21,637 nt of DNA from Desulfobacterales bacterium (GCA_030145015.1 JAQYWI010000091.1:1-21637); one strand, 5' to 3'; positions 1 through 7,592 are shown, counted from the stretch's first letter. Numbers and translations are program-made. The notes: a model not told the origin generated them from the letters alone.

Positions 1-74
1 GAGGAGCCCATTGCGGGAAAGCCGCACGGTGGGATCTGCGGGGGTGAAAGTCGGCAACGACTGATCTACCCAAC
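1..74 (+). ncRNA. Group II intron 3' end (domains V and VI)
   Basis: The first 74 bases read as the 3' end of a bacterial group II intron whose body lies off the left edge. Domain V is about 3-36: the AGC triad at 5-7, CCCA pairing with TGGG, and an inner GCGG/CCGC stem closed by a GAAA tetraloop. Domain VI follows (37-74) with an AGTCG-gcaa-CGACT hairpin, an unpaired A near 64, and the CTACCCAAC end typical of these introns. The ribozyme would self-splice with a maturase; whether this one is active cannot be judged without its 5' part. The exact 3' boundary is inferred by analogy with the second intron end at 389. Confidence 0.78.
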
Positions 75-89
75 AACCTGTCGTTTCGA

Positions 90-389
90 TGTTAAGGGAG
101 AAACGCAAGTGGTGGCCCCACAAGCGTGAGAGTACCGATGCGAAGCACAGGGGCGGATCATCCAGTAGTAGTGTAGAAGGCTCTGTAATGGGGCTGGAGC
201 GAAGGGGATGAGTCAGCTCGCAGCAAGCGCAGGTCAACCCCGCTAATGCGGGGGAGGAGCCGGGTTCTTTTTGTGTAGGCTTGAGACCGTGAGGTCTCAA
301 GAGGAATGCTGGCAGGAGCGGTATGACGGGAGACTGTCACGTACCGATCTGTGGGGGCGTGGGGGTGAGATTCCCCTGCGCTACCCGAC
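90..389 (+). ncRNA. Second, ORF-less group II intron remnant
   Basis: A second group II intron tail follows the first in the same orientation. Domain V is about 314-350: GAGCGGTATGAC, a GGAGAC loop region, then GTCACGTACCGATC, with the AGC triad at 316-318. Domain VI is 351-389, a GGGG/CCCC stem ending CTACCCGAC. Upstream, 135-210 holds the conserved stretch (GATGCGAAGC, then CCAGTAGTAGTG and CTGTAATGGGG, then GGAGCGAAGGGG) that usually lies just before the reverse-transcriptase gene in these introns. Here the RT gene is missing: domain IV is reduced to a short stub with a perfect 9-bp hairpin (CTTGAGACC/GGTCTCAAG, 280-299). The 5' end is not resolvable; 90 is a guess. It could only move or splice with a maturase supplied in trans. 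Confidence 0.65.
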
Positions 390-566
390 CATATCGGTAC
401 TTTTGGACCCCTGAAAAAGTTGTGATATATTCGCATATCTGCAACTCAATAAAATTACAGATGATTCTCCCAATCATGGGGGCCAATTCAATCCCGAACA
501 TTTTACCGCCTATCATCTCTGGAGACTATCGCTGAGAAAAGGGCAAAAAAGGTAGAATCGATCGGT
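390..566. other. Non-coding stretch
   Basis: No gene or RNA is recognised between the second intron end and the first dispersed repeat. Short open frames here and in the introns are antisense or accidental. Confidence 0.5.
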
Positions 567-622
567 GAAATCCGTCTTGCAGCCGACGAGAAAGTTATAA
601 TTTCATGGACGTCCCCTAAATT
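567..622 (-). repeat. Dispersed GACGTCCCC repeat, copy A
   Basis: Full-length copy of the main dispersed repeat. It is made of GAAATCCGTCTTGCAGCC, then GACGAGAAAGTTATAATTTC, then ATGGACGTCCCCTAAATT. Near-identical full copies are at 4228-4281 and 15079-15133, and shorter ones at 2961-2994 and 3975-4008. It contains the 8-bp palindrome GGACGTCC. It starts 2 bp after the stop codon of the M28 peptidase, on the 3' side of that gene. Confidence 0.85.
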
Positions 623-624
623 AT

Positions 625-2334
625 TTAGCGGTGAATGCGGCGCAGGCTTAACAGGTTATCGGCCCGGTTGAGATGCCGGTAGGTATTATCCATGGCTGTC
701 GGCAGCTCGCGTGTAAACAGCCGCAGCAGCAGCAGGATTTGTAGCAGCATCATGGCGGCAAAGACCCAAACATAATGGGTAACAGCGAAATGGACGATGG
801 CCGGGTGCAGTCCAACGACCCAATCCAACAGCTGGTTGGAAGTATGGGCCACGAGAAATGCGGTGATAAACATGGCCAAAAACGAGTAACGGCCGATAAG
901 CCGTTCAAACCCGCCCCATATTCCGCTGGCCCGGGCTTTCAATTTGCGGCCGATCCCGCGGCTGGCCTCAAAATGGACCGTCCCGTCGCTGTCTTCGATA
1001 ATCATTTCATCCACAGAAACTCGCCGGGCGTTTGGCGAAAAGTCATGCATTTCCTTATCCAGGGTGGTTTCAACGCCCCACCAGACCACTTCCCCGACCT
1101 TCAAGCGTGCCTTTTGATTTGATATTTCACCGCTTACTTTGAAGATGGAGTTTATATTGCGGCGGTTGGGCTCAATTGCATCTTTCAGGGCAGCAAACAG
1201 CTGTTCTCCCTGGCGATACATACGGGCGTAGTGATGCTCGGCCAAGTTTCGGGGGCGTGTCGGCCGTTTTCCCTTTTCTAGAATTGAAAAAGCATAATCC
1301 AGGATGGTCAGCACTTCTTTGATGGGTTCCGGATATACCCTTTCAGGGGTGTCATGCCGGGTGTGTAGTTTGCCCCCGAAAATCAGGGGGCTGGCTTTAC
1401 CCGGTGTCATGGTGATCATGGCGGCAGCCGGTATGCGGCCGCCTTTGTTTTTGCCGAATGGAACGCCGCGTTCCTCTAAAAATGCGACACTATCGGTAGT
1501 ACCGCCGGCCAGGTAGCGATTATATTTGATGCCGTTCAAGTGGGCCCCTTCTTCCAGAAGGTCGTTTAACTGTTCCGAGCCTCCATATGGGACCAATGCG
1601 CGGATAAAATTAGCTCCCATTTCGTTCTCTGGAATGAACAAGCGTCCTTCGCCCACTGAATCCACGGCGATGGCTGCGACAATGGCGGATTTCTCCTCAT
1701 CAGACAGACAGTCGACATAATGCCGGGTGCCGGTGATGCCCAGCCGGTAAAGAGCAAACGGGAAAAACAGCAGCGCCGGCAGGAAATAGAGCCAGTTGGC
1801 CGAAGAAATGGCATACCCCACCAGGTACAGGCCGATAATCAAGGCCAGCTGCGACATCAGACCGCGAGTTCCGCATTCTTCCGAGCCTGAAAACAAATAG
1901 ACATGCGATAGGGCCGGCGGTTTTTCGGCGCATAAATCCCTCAGCAGGTAGTGCTTCAGCACCTCCTCGCCGGTGGTGTTGTCGTCTGCGCCCGGCGCTT
2001 TTGAGGAGAAACATGCCCAGGTGTCGTAATGCGCTATCAGGACAATCTGTTGCGAAGAGGATCCCGGTACAGTGGCGATATAATTGCGGTCGGTGGTTCT
2101 GATCCTCTTTTGGGGAATATGCTGAACTTCGGTCTGCAGTCGATCGCCTGGAAACGTTTCGGCTAAAAAGGAGAAAAAAGTCTCCATGTGGCGAACGTTG
2201 GCGACATTGGCGTCCTCGTCGGGTCGGCAGGTGACCGAACGCCGGATGCGCTCAAGTATCAGGTCGACCCTTTCGTCTAAATTCAAGGGGTTGTTTTTGA
2301 GATATTTTCGGTACGGATTCAATTCAAATCTCAA
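625..2334 (-). CDS. Membrane-bound M28-family zinc metallopeptidase
   Basis: A 569-residue M28 (aminopeptidase Y/QC-like) peptidase. The two-zinc centre is complete: HYD with H102 and D104, GADDN with D117, the SGSEE acid pair E152/E153, D225 (VDSVGEG) and H327 (TRHDTP). This predicts cleavage of N-terminal residues from peptides. A hydrophobic stretch lies inside the fold at about 163-198, and two further probable membrane segments lie near the C-terminus (about 484-500 and 517-540), so it is likely anchored in the inner membrane. The frame opens with TTG directly after an in-frame TGA and has no clear ribosome binding site; no ATG follows until residue 50. The N-terminus looks full length for the family, so TTG is taken as start, with some doubt. 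Dispersed repeat A begins 2 bp past the stop. Substrate unknown. Confidence 0.88.
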   Translation of the reverse strand: MRFELNPYRKYLKNNPLNLDERVDLILERIRRSVTCRPDEDANVANVRHMETFFSFLAETFPGDRLQTEVQHIPQKRIRTTDRNYIATVPGSSSQQIVLIAHYDTWACFSSKAPGADDNTTGEEVLKHYLLRDLCAEKPPALSHVYLFSGSEECGTRGLMSQLALIIGLYLVGYAISSANWLYFLPALLFFPFALYRLGITGTRHYVDCLSDEEKSAIVAAIAVDSVGEGRLFIPENEMGANFIRALVPYGGSEQLNDLLEEGAHLNGIKYNRYLAGGTTDSVAFLEERGVPFGKNKGGRIPAAAMITMTPGKASPLIFGGKLHTRHDTPERVYPEPIKEVLTILDYAFSILEKGKRPTRPRNLAEHHYARMYRQGEQLFAALKDAIEPNRRNINSIFKVSGEISNQKARLKVGEVVWWGVETTLDKEMHDFSPNARRVSVDEMIIEDSDGTVHFEASRGIGRKLKARASGIWGGFERLIGRYSFLAMFITAFLVAHTSNQLLDWVVGLHPAIVHFAVTHYVWVFAAMMLLQILLLLRLFTRELPTAMDNTYRHLNRADNLLSLRRIHR

Positions 2335-2658
2335 TCATCAGTCGGTTCTTTTATTTTTGTTATGTCCTTCTGTGCCGCCAGGATTCTGTTACACGAACCG
2401 CCATGACCTCCGCTTCTGTAAATAGGATCTTTTATTTTGAAAATGTATTTTGAATATTGATGTATTTTCAAATCTAAAAATCTGATTATTCTTTTTACTT
2501 TTTGCCGCTTGAGCGACTTGCTTGGCGCGGCGAAGCTCGCCAGAGCGAAGACGGGTCGTTCTGGAGCCCTGAAGTGCTTGCCCGGCGAAGCTCGTAAGAG
2601 CGAAGAGGGGTTGTTTTCCGGCTTAATCTGTCAAGAGTGTAGCCGCCCCCTTTTTTCG

Positions 2659-2710
2659 GTAATCAACAATCAAGGTTTGACCCTGTTTTCTTCTTTCATC
2701 CTTATTGCCC
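2659..2710 (+). repeat. TCAAGGTTTGACCC repeat
   Basis: Begins GGTAATCAACAATCAAGG and continues TTTGACCCTGTTTTCTTC, then CATCCTTATTGC. It matches 10828-10885 and, in part, 13261-13295. At the latter two sites it is the downstream flank of a decayed PD-(D/E)XK-like fragment, so this one is probably such a copy with the gene part lost. Confidence 0.6.
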
Positions 2711-2852
2711 CCTTTGGGGTACATGTGTCTAAGGAACCAATTTCTTAATTTCCCAACAAGACATAGTATATCCTGTTAGGAGATAGCAGGCAAATTTTGA
2801 TAGACTTTTCCATTGAATTTTTACCTGATTTTTAGGCAATGGATACCTAAAA

Positions 2853-2914
2853 GAATAAAAACCACACCTCTCCCTTCAAGAAAGGGTGTTTCTGTACTTC
2901 AATCTTTTGTTTAA
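2853..2914 (+). repeat. Hairpin-bearing repeat, copy 1
   Basis: ACACCTCTCCCTTCAAGAAA, then GGGTGTTTCTGTACTTC, then AATCTTTTGTTTAA. It matches 10170-10237 closely, including the TTTCTxTAxTTCAATCTTTTG tail. The arms around CAAGAA can pair. It resembles a terminator in shape but serves no visible upstream plus-strand gene. Confidence 0.6.
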
Positions 2915-2960
2915 TCGTGAACATTTTTTTTATGCCGATCTCTGATTTGGGGTTTGCGCG

Positions 2961-2994
2961 GAGAAATTTATAATTTCATGGACGTCCCCTAAAT
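2961..2994 (-). repeat. Dispersed GACGTCCCC repeat, copy B
   Basis: Short copy: GAGAAATTTATAATTTCATG followed by GACGTCCCCTAAAT. It lies about 34 bp past the stop of the NmrA-like gene, in the same orientation relative to that gene as the other copies. The outer GTCTTGCAGCC part is missing. Confidence 0.8.
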
Positions 2995-3027
2995 CCCTAA
3001 ATCCCAGGCGCGACTGCGATACCACGA

Positions 3028-3921
3028 TTAGCGTGCCGCAAGGACATCCCGCGCTGTTATCCATCGCATGCCTGGATAACGGTCATTGTCAAGTGGCTCC
3101 AGTTTCGCGCGTCCGCTGAACATGTTGTGCATGTACTGCATGCCTTGCCAGGGTGGATAGAGTGCACTGCTCTTGGGAAGGATAGTTCGCGTGATCTTGA
3201 TCAGTGTCGCAAGCCTTTTCAGACCTCCCGGGCGGAACAGGCGGAAATTTTCTCCGGTCACTTCACTGACGACTTCCACCAACCCGCGGGCGCTGAGTTG
3301 ATCCCCGGCGATGCGCAAGAATCTTGGAGTTGAAGAGTCGAGAGCCGCGGCTGCGGTGAATTCAGCGGTATCGTCCATGGTCGTAAGGTCCAGTCGCTGA
3401 TCGGCGTCCTCCCAGCAAACAACGCGTTTCAATTTGAAGAGGATGAACGGCGCCTCGCCGGTGAGCAGATCCGTGAACATGCCGTTGAGGATCGAGGTGG
3501 CCGCAATCGGGGCTTTGTCGAGGCGTTCGTGGAATTCTCGACGCAGATCGAGATTGCGGTTTGTTCCAGGAGGCAACTTCGTGAAATCAATGGAGTAGTC
3601 GGACGGGATGAAGCGTGGCACCCCGGCCTTGACCGCTGCATCGAGCAGCAACGACTGCGCCTCAACGATTACGTCCCGCAGTCCGGACAGCGCAGAGATG
3701 ACGCACGACCCACCCTGGCACGCCCCGGTCACCTCGGAAACGCTGTTGAAGTCCACCGCGGCGATCGCCGCACCCCGCTTCCGCAACTCCTCGACCTTGT
3801 CAGGGTCGCTGTTGTGGCGGACGACCGCCCTCACATTGGCGCCCCGTTCGAGAATCGCTCTGGCGATCCGCCCGCCGAGATTACCGGTAGCTCCTGCTAA
3901 AACGGTGATTGCGTCATCCAT
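3028..3921 (-). CDS. NmrA-like NAD(P)-binding protein
   Basis: A 297-residue atypical short-chain dehydrogenase of the NmrA/isoflavone-reductase type. The N-terminal Rossmann motif GATGNLGG (residues 10-17 from the chosen start) binds NAD(P), followed by the usual VRAVVR strand and the PSDYSIDF segment (PSxF/Y in the family). The family includes redox-sensing regulators and reductases; nothing here fixes the substrate. Start: a GGGAGG ribosome binding site (3928-3933) sits 6 bases before the ATG at 3921; an upstream start at 3966 has no such site. Base composition is visibly more GC-rich than the surroundings, and copies B and C of the dispersed repeat flank the gene as direct repeats. Acquisition as a unit is inferred. 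Confidence 0.85.
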   Translation of the reverse strand: MDDAITVLAGATGNLGGRIARAILERGANVRAVVRHNSDPDKVEELRKRGAAIAAVDFNSVSEVTGACQGGSCVISALSGLRDVIVEAQSLLLDAAVKAGVPRFIPSDYSIDFTKLPPGTNRNLDLRREFHERLDKAPIAATSILNGMFTDLLTGEAPFILFKLKRVVCWEDADQRLDLTTMDDTAEFTAAAALDSSTPRFLRIAGDQLSARGLVEVVSEVTGENFRLFRPGGLKRLATLIKITRTILPKSSALYPPWQGMQYMHNMFSGRAKLEPLDNDRYPGMRWITARDVLAAR

Positions 3922-3974
3922 CGACAACCTCCCTTCTAAAGCGGAGAGTGAATGCAGAGCCCTCATCTCCCTCT

Positions 3975-4008
3975 GAGAAAGTTATAATTTCATGGAATGT
4001 CCCCTTTT
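3975..4008 (-). repeat. Dispersed GACGTCCCC repeat, copy C
   Basis: GAGAAAGTTATAATTTCATG then GAATGTCCCCTTTT, 54 bp upstream of the NmrA-like start codon and in direct orientation with copy B on the other side of that gene. A looser relative, GAAACTTATAAACTTAGGAA then CGTCCCCAAT, is at 4061-4090. Confidence 0.75.
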
Positions 4009-4227
4009 TATATAAATCGCACAAGCTAAATAAATCAGCAGGCTTCACCTTTTTTCAACAGAAACTTATAAACTTAGGAACGTCCCCAATCCCCCTCCTG
4101 TTAATAAATATCATAGTGTTGCTTTAAAATCAAAAATTTAGGATTTTGCTAAGGGGATTAAAATCTGAAAATATCGGTCACTGATGAAGATTTGACACCA
4201 TGCTCTTAAAAACCGGATTTGTGCGGG

Positions 4228-4281
4228 GAATCCGTCCTGCAGCCAAAGAGAAAGTTATAATCTTATGAACATCCCCCAAAA
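4228..4281 (-). repeat. Dispersed GACGTCCCC repeat, copy E
   Basis: GAATCCGTCCTGCAGCC, then AAAGAGAAAGTTATAATC, then TTATGAACATCCCCCAAAAC. A diverged full-length copy that ends 12 bp past the stop of the 71-residue gene, in the same relation to the gene as copy A has to the M28 peptidase. Confidence 0.8.
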
Positions 4282-4293
4282 CACAATTACGAA

Positions 4294-4509
4294 TTATTTA
4301 AAAACCGGAACACCATTTTTTTTCAACAGCTCAACCACATTTTTTAACTGTACAGCCGTACAGTCGTCAACATGGTAGAGCTTTTGTCCGCCATCCACAA
4401 ACATCAATGTGAAATTCCCTTTATCATCGAAGCGCGCTTGTTTTATATAGTCGCTGTTGAGCCAGGGCTTGAGTGCCTGCATAAAGTCTATGAAAGTACA
4501 TGTGTTCAT
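4294..4509 (-). CDS. Conserved-looking small hypothetical protein
   Basis: A 71-residue cytoplasmic protein of unrecognised family, with no signal peptide or membrane segment. An AGGAGG ribosome binding site (4520-4525) lies 10 bases before the ATG, which supports a real gene. The sequence alternates polar and hydrophobic residues (FTLMFVDGGQKLYHVDDC) as in a small beta sheet, followed by a helix (LKNVVELLKKNG). It stands alone between repeats: dispersed repeat E begins 12 bp past the stop, and the next minus-strand gene upstream is about 400 bp away. Confidence 0.7.
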   Translation of the reverse strand: MNTCTFIDFMQALKPWLNSDYIKQARFDDKGNFTLMFVDGGQKLYHVDDCTAVQLKNVVELLKKNGVPVFK

Positions 4510-4668
4510 TTGAATAAGTCCTCCTGTCAGCTAACATTAACAAACAGATAATACCGATAAGGTAAGCGCAAAACGAAAAATTTAAAGTTTTTTTTTGCCG
4601 CTTTGCGCAGCAAAGGGATGTTGTCGACCATGGGGATTCAATTACGGTGTGAATTTCTGTGCCCCAGG

Positions 4669-4804
4669 CGATTGAATTTGTTAATCAATCACTGGCGTCG
4701 ATACAATTAACAAATAACAGATAACGACTAACTACCCAATTGAGCTGTATTGCTCAATTGAGGTTTTTATTGATACCTGGAGTATAGAAAATACAGCAAA
4801 TTAG
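4669..4804 (+). pseudogene. Decayed PD-(D/E)XK-like fragment, copy 0
   Basis: The two ends match the better-preserved copies at 10602 and 12058: GCGATTGAATTTG (AIEF) at 4669-4680 and TTGATACCTGGAGTATAG to TTAG (IDTWS...stop) at 4770-4804. The middle, which should encode the catalytic helix, is replaced by unrelated AT-rich DNA and a hairpin. Not expressible as a protein. Confidence 0.55.
4737..4771 (+). terminator. Terminator-like hairpin
   Basis: A perfect 9-bp stem, CAATTGAGC / GCTCAATTG, with a 6-base loop followed by AGGTTTTTATT. It has the shape of a plus-strand rho-independent terminator, though the stem is AT-rich and there is no plus-strand gene before it. It sits inside decayed copy 0, so it may be inserted DNA instead. 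Confidence 0.45.
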
Positions 4805-4917
4805 CCTTCTGTCGTTTTCCGGCCCGAGTCGTCCTTCTGGGGCTCTGAGCTGTCGTTTTCCAGCTTAATCTGGCATAAGTATTTTTACAAGCTAGAAAAC
4901 TAAAACGGTTCCCATTT

Positions 4918-5691
4918 TCATGCAAAAAAATTTGCTAAGGTTCTTATAAATTCGTTGATTAGATCTCTAATTTTAAAAAAGCCGCTATTCTTTTCTCCAG
5001 ATTTTTCATCCATATAAAGTGAGCGGTTGATTTCGAGCAGAATAGATTTTACGCGCTTATCATTTTGATAAAACTGCGAAGGGACGAAGGTACCGGCAAA
5101 AGGTTCATTTATTTTAGTGGAAAAGCCGGCTTCCTGGAAAAATTTTTCAGCAAAGCGCACTAATTTTATAGGTGTATGATAATCATCCGTGCCGATACAG
5201 AAGTCCGGCCTTAAGGTTTTTTTAATAAGCTCGTACGGTAAGGGTTTCGATGGAAATGAATGAAGATCGATTATAAGACATTTATCAACTTCATTTATAA
5301 TTTCTGTTGTTTTATTCTCAAATTCCTGGTGGTAAGGATCATAGTAAGTTTTGAGTAAAAGCTCTTTGTCGTCTTCTTTAAAAGGTCTCAGAGGTTTTCC
5401 TTCTGATGTTGATGAATAGACTGCGGCCATTACAACAGTTGCCATTATTTCCTTCCTTTCATCTCGAAACCTCTCAGGATCCACAACCAATCGGCTATAC
5501 TGGAATTTGATCAAAGAAACACAGTCTCCCAAATCTTCAGCCAATTCATCAACATAACGATCGGTCATTTTTTGTAATTCAGATTCGAGTTCGTTGTCGT
5601 CCAGGAGTATTTCCCGGCGGATGTGCATAGGAAGGTAAGTTGAGCTGTGCGGCACCGGGCCCTCCGCTATCCCAATATAACCTGAATACAA
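4918..5691 (-). CDS. N-formylglutamate amidohydrolase family protein
   Basis: About 257 residues. Family signatures are PHSSTYLP (14-21), YSRLVVDPERF (65-75), YHQEF (120-124), the metal-binding IIDLHSFPS (140-148), RPDFCIGTDD (161-170), FAGTFVP (198-204) and LLEINRSLYMDE (218-229). Members hydrolyse N-formyl or N-acyl amino acids, as in histidine degradation (HutG type), but no hut genes are nearby. The first ~12 residues do not resemble the family's usual hydrophobic strand before PHSST. The frame opens with TTG at 5691, six codons after a TAA, and overlaps out of frame with the beginning of another coding-looking frame (5579-5758), so the 5' end appears rearranged. A GTG at residue 13 is an alternative start. 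Confidence 0.8.
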   Translation of the reverse strand: MYSGYIGIAEGPVPHSSTYLPMHIRREILLDDNELESELQKMTDRYVDELAEDLGDCVSLIKFQYSRLVVDPERFRDERKEIMATVVMAAVYSSTSEGKPLRPFKEDDKELLLKTYYDPYHQEFENKTTEIINEVDKCLIIDLHSFPSKPLPYELIKKTLRPDFCIGTDDYHTPIKLVRFAEKFFQEAGFSTKINEPFAGTFVPSQFYQNDKRVKSILLEINRSLYMDEKSGEKNSGFFKIRDLINEFIRTLANFFA

Positions 5692-5758
5692 CTTCGCCCC
5701 TTTCGTGAATTATTTCGGTGAGTATTTCAATACACTCACGGACATCTATTTCTCCCAT
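5579..5758 (-). pseudogene. 5' stub of an unrelated gene, out of frame with the amidohydrolase
   Basis: From ATG 5758 this frame encodes MGEIDVRECIEILTEIIHER followed by GEVVFRLYWDSGGPGA, which looks like genuine protein, then turns to proline- and arginine-rich residues until a stop at 5579. The change falls where the other frame begins to match N-formylglutamate amidohydrolases. I read it as the surviving start of a different small gene joined to the amidohydrolase by a recombination near 5650-5665. I do not recognise the family. Only the first ~36 codons look coding. Confidence 0.4.
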
Positions 5759-5830
5759 GTTGATTTAACCTACCTTCTCAAATGAGTTTATTTTAGAGCT
5801 TTAATTGGTGTTTAAAAGTAAATAAATTTT

Positions 5831-6601
5831 TCAAAAATGACATTTGTACTTCGTATTGAATTTATCTAAAATCTCAAGTAGATCCCCTGGCAGTTTGTTT
5901 CTGGCATCTTTAGCAATATTATCGGGAATTTTTTTGTAGAATGCCTGGGCGATGCCGCCGGTGATGCAGGCCATGGTGTCGGCATCGCCGCCCAGGGAAA
6001 TGGATTTCTTTACGGCATCCTCCCAGCTGTTGGAGTCAAGAAAAGCAATAATAGATTCAGGAACGGAGCCCTGGCAGGTGACATCAAAACTGTAATTCGG
6101 TCGTATTTCATCAACCGTTCTATTTAGATCGTAGGAAAACCTGTCTGCGATTTCCTGGCGAATGGCTTTTCTGCTTTCGCCTATCCTTGCCATATAAATA
6201 GCCAGGGCAGTCGCCTGGGCACCCTTGATTCCTTCCGGATGATTGTGGGTGACCCCGGCGGTTCTTTCAGCCTGGTGCAAGACGTCCTCAACTGAATCAT
6301 ATGCAAAACCAACCGGCGAGACTCTCATGGCAGAGCCGTTACCGAAGCTGTTGTAAGGTTTATTATCCCATGACCAGATCCATCTTCTAAATCCACTTCC
6401 ATAAGGCAAATTGTGATACTTTTCCGCAAACTTTTTCAGAGATGAGGCGATGTCGGCATCATTCAAAATGGCATAGGCGATAGCAATTGTTAAAACAGTG
6501 TCGTCGGTAAAGGCTGACACGACCGAATCGAAATTTGTGTGTTTAATGGGGTATCTTTCATAGGGGGAACCAATCATGTCCCCTGCGATGGCACCGATCA
6601 T
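5831..6601 (-). CDS. ADP-ribosylglycohydrolase family protein
   Basis: A 256-residue member of the ARH/DraG family, which removes ADP-ribose from modified targets or hydrolyses related metabolites with two magnesium ions. The metal site is visible: FTDDT (31-35) near the start and GGDADT (204-209) near the end, plus GNGSAMR (87-93) and THNHPEG (118-124). An AGGGAG ribosome binding site lies 6 bases before the ATG at 6601. Length is normal for the short bacterial subfamily. The 108-residue gene upstream (75 bp away, same strand) may share a transcript. No ADP-ribosyltransferase partner is in the window, so the target is unknown. Confidence 0.9.
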   Translation of the reverse strand: MIGAIAGDMIGSPYERYPIKHTNFDSVVSAFTDDTVLTIAIAYAILNDADIASSLKKFAEKYHNLPYGSGFRRWIWSWDNKPYNSFGNGSAMRVSPVGFAYDSVEDVLHQAERTAGVTHNHPEGIKGAQATALAIYMARIGESRKAIRQEIADRFSYDLNRTVDEIRPNYSFDVTCQGSVPESIIAFLDSNSWEDAVKKSISLGGDADTMACITGGIAQAFYKKIPDNIAKDARNKLPGDLLEILDKFNTKYKCHF

Positions 6602-6676
6602 CTGAACTCCCTAAGCTTTATTTCCAGAAATAACAACCATGGACTCGCGTCCTGTTAGTTAACAGATTTAGTCAAT

Positions 6677-7003
6677 TTACAAACGCCAAAATTTTCCCGA
6701 TGAATAAATATTTCCATTTGGGTGTTTATCCCTAAAATATGGCGGTCTTGGTGGAAAGATGAAGCCCTGGGCTTCAGGATCTTTATCATATTGCTCAAAA
6801 CCGTTTCTGCGGAGTGCCTTTTCGGCCTTTTCAATGGACGGATATTGTATCTGATCGAAGACTCCGGAGCCGTCGCTGATAAAGTAAATTATGCAAGCTT
6901 CTGATTCGGTATCTTCTTCGATGAGCGCCCAATTCTGTTGCAGGAACTCGACGATTTTGAACCAAAAATCCTTGCTGGAAATGTTAACATTTTCCGAGTC
7001 CAT
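6677..7003 (-). CDS. Hypothetical protein, 108 residues
   Basis: An acidic, soluble 108-residue protein of unrecognised family. It has aromatic-rich patches (FWFKIVEFLQQNWALIEED) and ends in a turn-rich stretch, FPPRPPYFRDKHPNGNIYSS. A CGGAG ribosome binding site about 6 bases before the ATG supports the start. It is the first gene of a possible two-gene transcript with the ADP-ribosylglycohydrolase (75 bp gap). The shape resembles small immunity or inhibitor proteins, but that is only an impression. Confidence 0.65.
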   Translation of the reverse strand: MDSENVNISSKDFWFKIVEFLQQNWALIEEDTESEACIIYFISDGSGVFDQIQYPSIEKAEKALRRNGFEQYDKDPEAQGFIFPPRPPYFRDKHPNGNIYSSGKFWRL

Positions 7004-7460
7004 AATAACTCCGGCAGATAGATGTGAACTTAACGTTGTTGCTGCGCACCTAATAATTTACGATAAAGCACGAAGGCTCAATTCCTGTAACGGCAAATTC
7101 GTTTGATTTCTTACATAGAATCATCAGGTTATGAAAAGGTGCTTCCTTAAGTAAAAGTATACCGTAGAGATGTGACAAATCCGGTCACAAAAGAAAATGT
7201 GGCTGCTAAATTGATGGATTAGAGTTATAATGCGGATAGTGGTGGGGTTTCAAATATTAAAATGTCAATATATCATGGGCCTCCCTGCGATACACAAAAA
7301 TGAATATAAAAACGCAACAAATCAATCCCGTCCCCAATTACATAGAAAATACAACATATTAGCGACATGTCGTTTTCCGGCCTGAATTGCCTGCCGAGGC
7401 GTAGCTCGTCTGAGCGAAAACTGATCTCCCTGGGGTTCTGAATCGTCTTTTTTCGGCTTA

Positions 7461-7516
7461 AGCTGGCAGGGATTCTTTTATTCAAATGTCAATATTTCAC
7501 CAACGTCCCCATCTCC
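7461..7516 (+). repeat. 55-bp direct repeat, left copy (F)
   Basis: AGCTGGCAGGGATTCTTTT, then ATTCAAATGTCAATATTTC, then ACCAACGTCCCCATCTCC. It matches 10548-10602 at almost every base in the same orientation. The pair brackets the three-gene block 7596-9999. It shares the ...CGTCCCC end with the main dispersed repeat but has a different body. Confidence 0.8.
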
Positions 7517-7565
7517 GGAATGTCACGAAATAGCCCGTTACAACGATAGATAGAATAGAAAGCGA

Positions 7566-7592
7566 AAAAAACCCTTCAGAAGGGAGGTTTTT
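7566..7592 (+). promoter_or_regulatory. Hairpin overlapping the ribosome binding site
   Basis: A short hairpin (AAAA, CCCTT-cag-AAGGG, then AGGTTTT) overlaps the GGAGGT ribosome binding site (7583-7588) of the gene starting at 7596. Pairing would partly hide the site, so translational control is possible, but the stem is weak. Confidence 0.35.

Larger units (their letters stand above)
2335..3027. other. Repeat-rich intergenic region
   Basis: No gene is seen in these ~690 bases. In order they hold: an AT-rich tract; two direct repeats of CGGCGAAGCTCG..AGAGCGAAGA (about 2530 and 2587); a GTTTTCCGGCTTAATCTG unit at 2615-2633 that recurs near 4811, 4850, 7368 and 10470; a TCAAGGTTTGACCC segment (2659-2710) shared with 10828 and 13261; a hairpin-bearing repeat (2853-2914); and repeat B (2961-2994). 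Confidence 0.7.
4510..4917. other. Repeat remnants between genes
   Basis: No gene. It holds a ribosome binding site for the small gene, a decayed PD-(D/E)XK-like fragment (4669-4804) with an embedded hairpin, and two GTCGTTTTCC units (about 4811-4830 and 4850-4872) shared with other intergenic regions. Confidence 0.6.

Noticed and set aside
158..436. 92-residue minus-strand frame over the intron tails
   Set aside because: It is antisense to group II intron RNA structure and has no ribosome binding site. Frames like this are commonly annotated by mistake.
2513..2612. CRISPR-like spaced repeats
   Set aside because: Only two copies of a loose 22-bp unit, with no regular spacers and no cas genes.
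7154..7221. Short plus-strand frame reading VKVYRRDVTNPVTKENVAAK
   Set aside because: It looks somewhat protein-like and may be the end of a lost gene, but it is too short, has no start and has no recognised relative.
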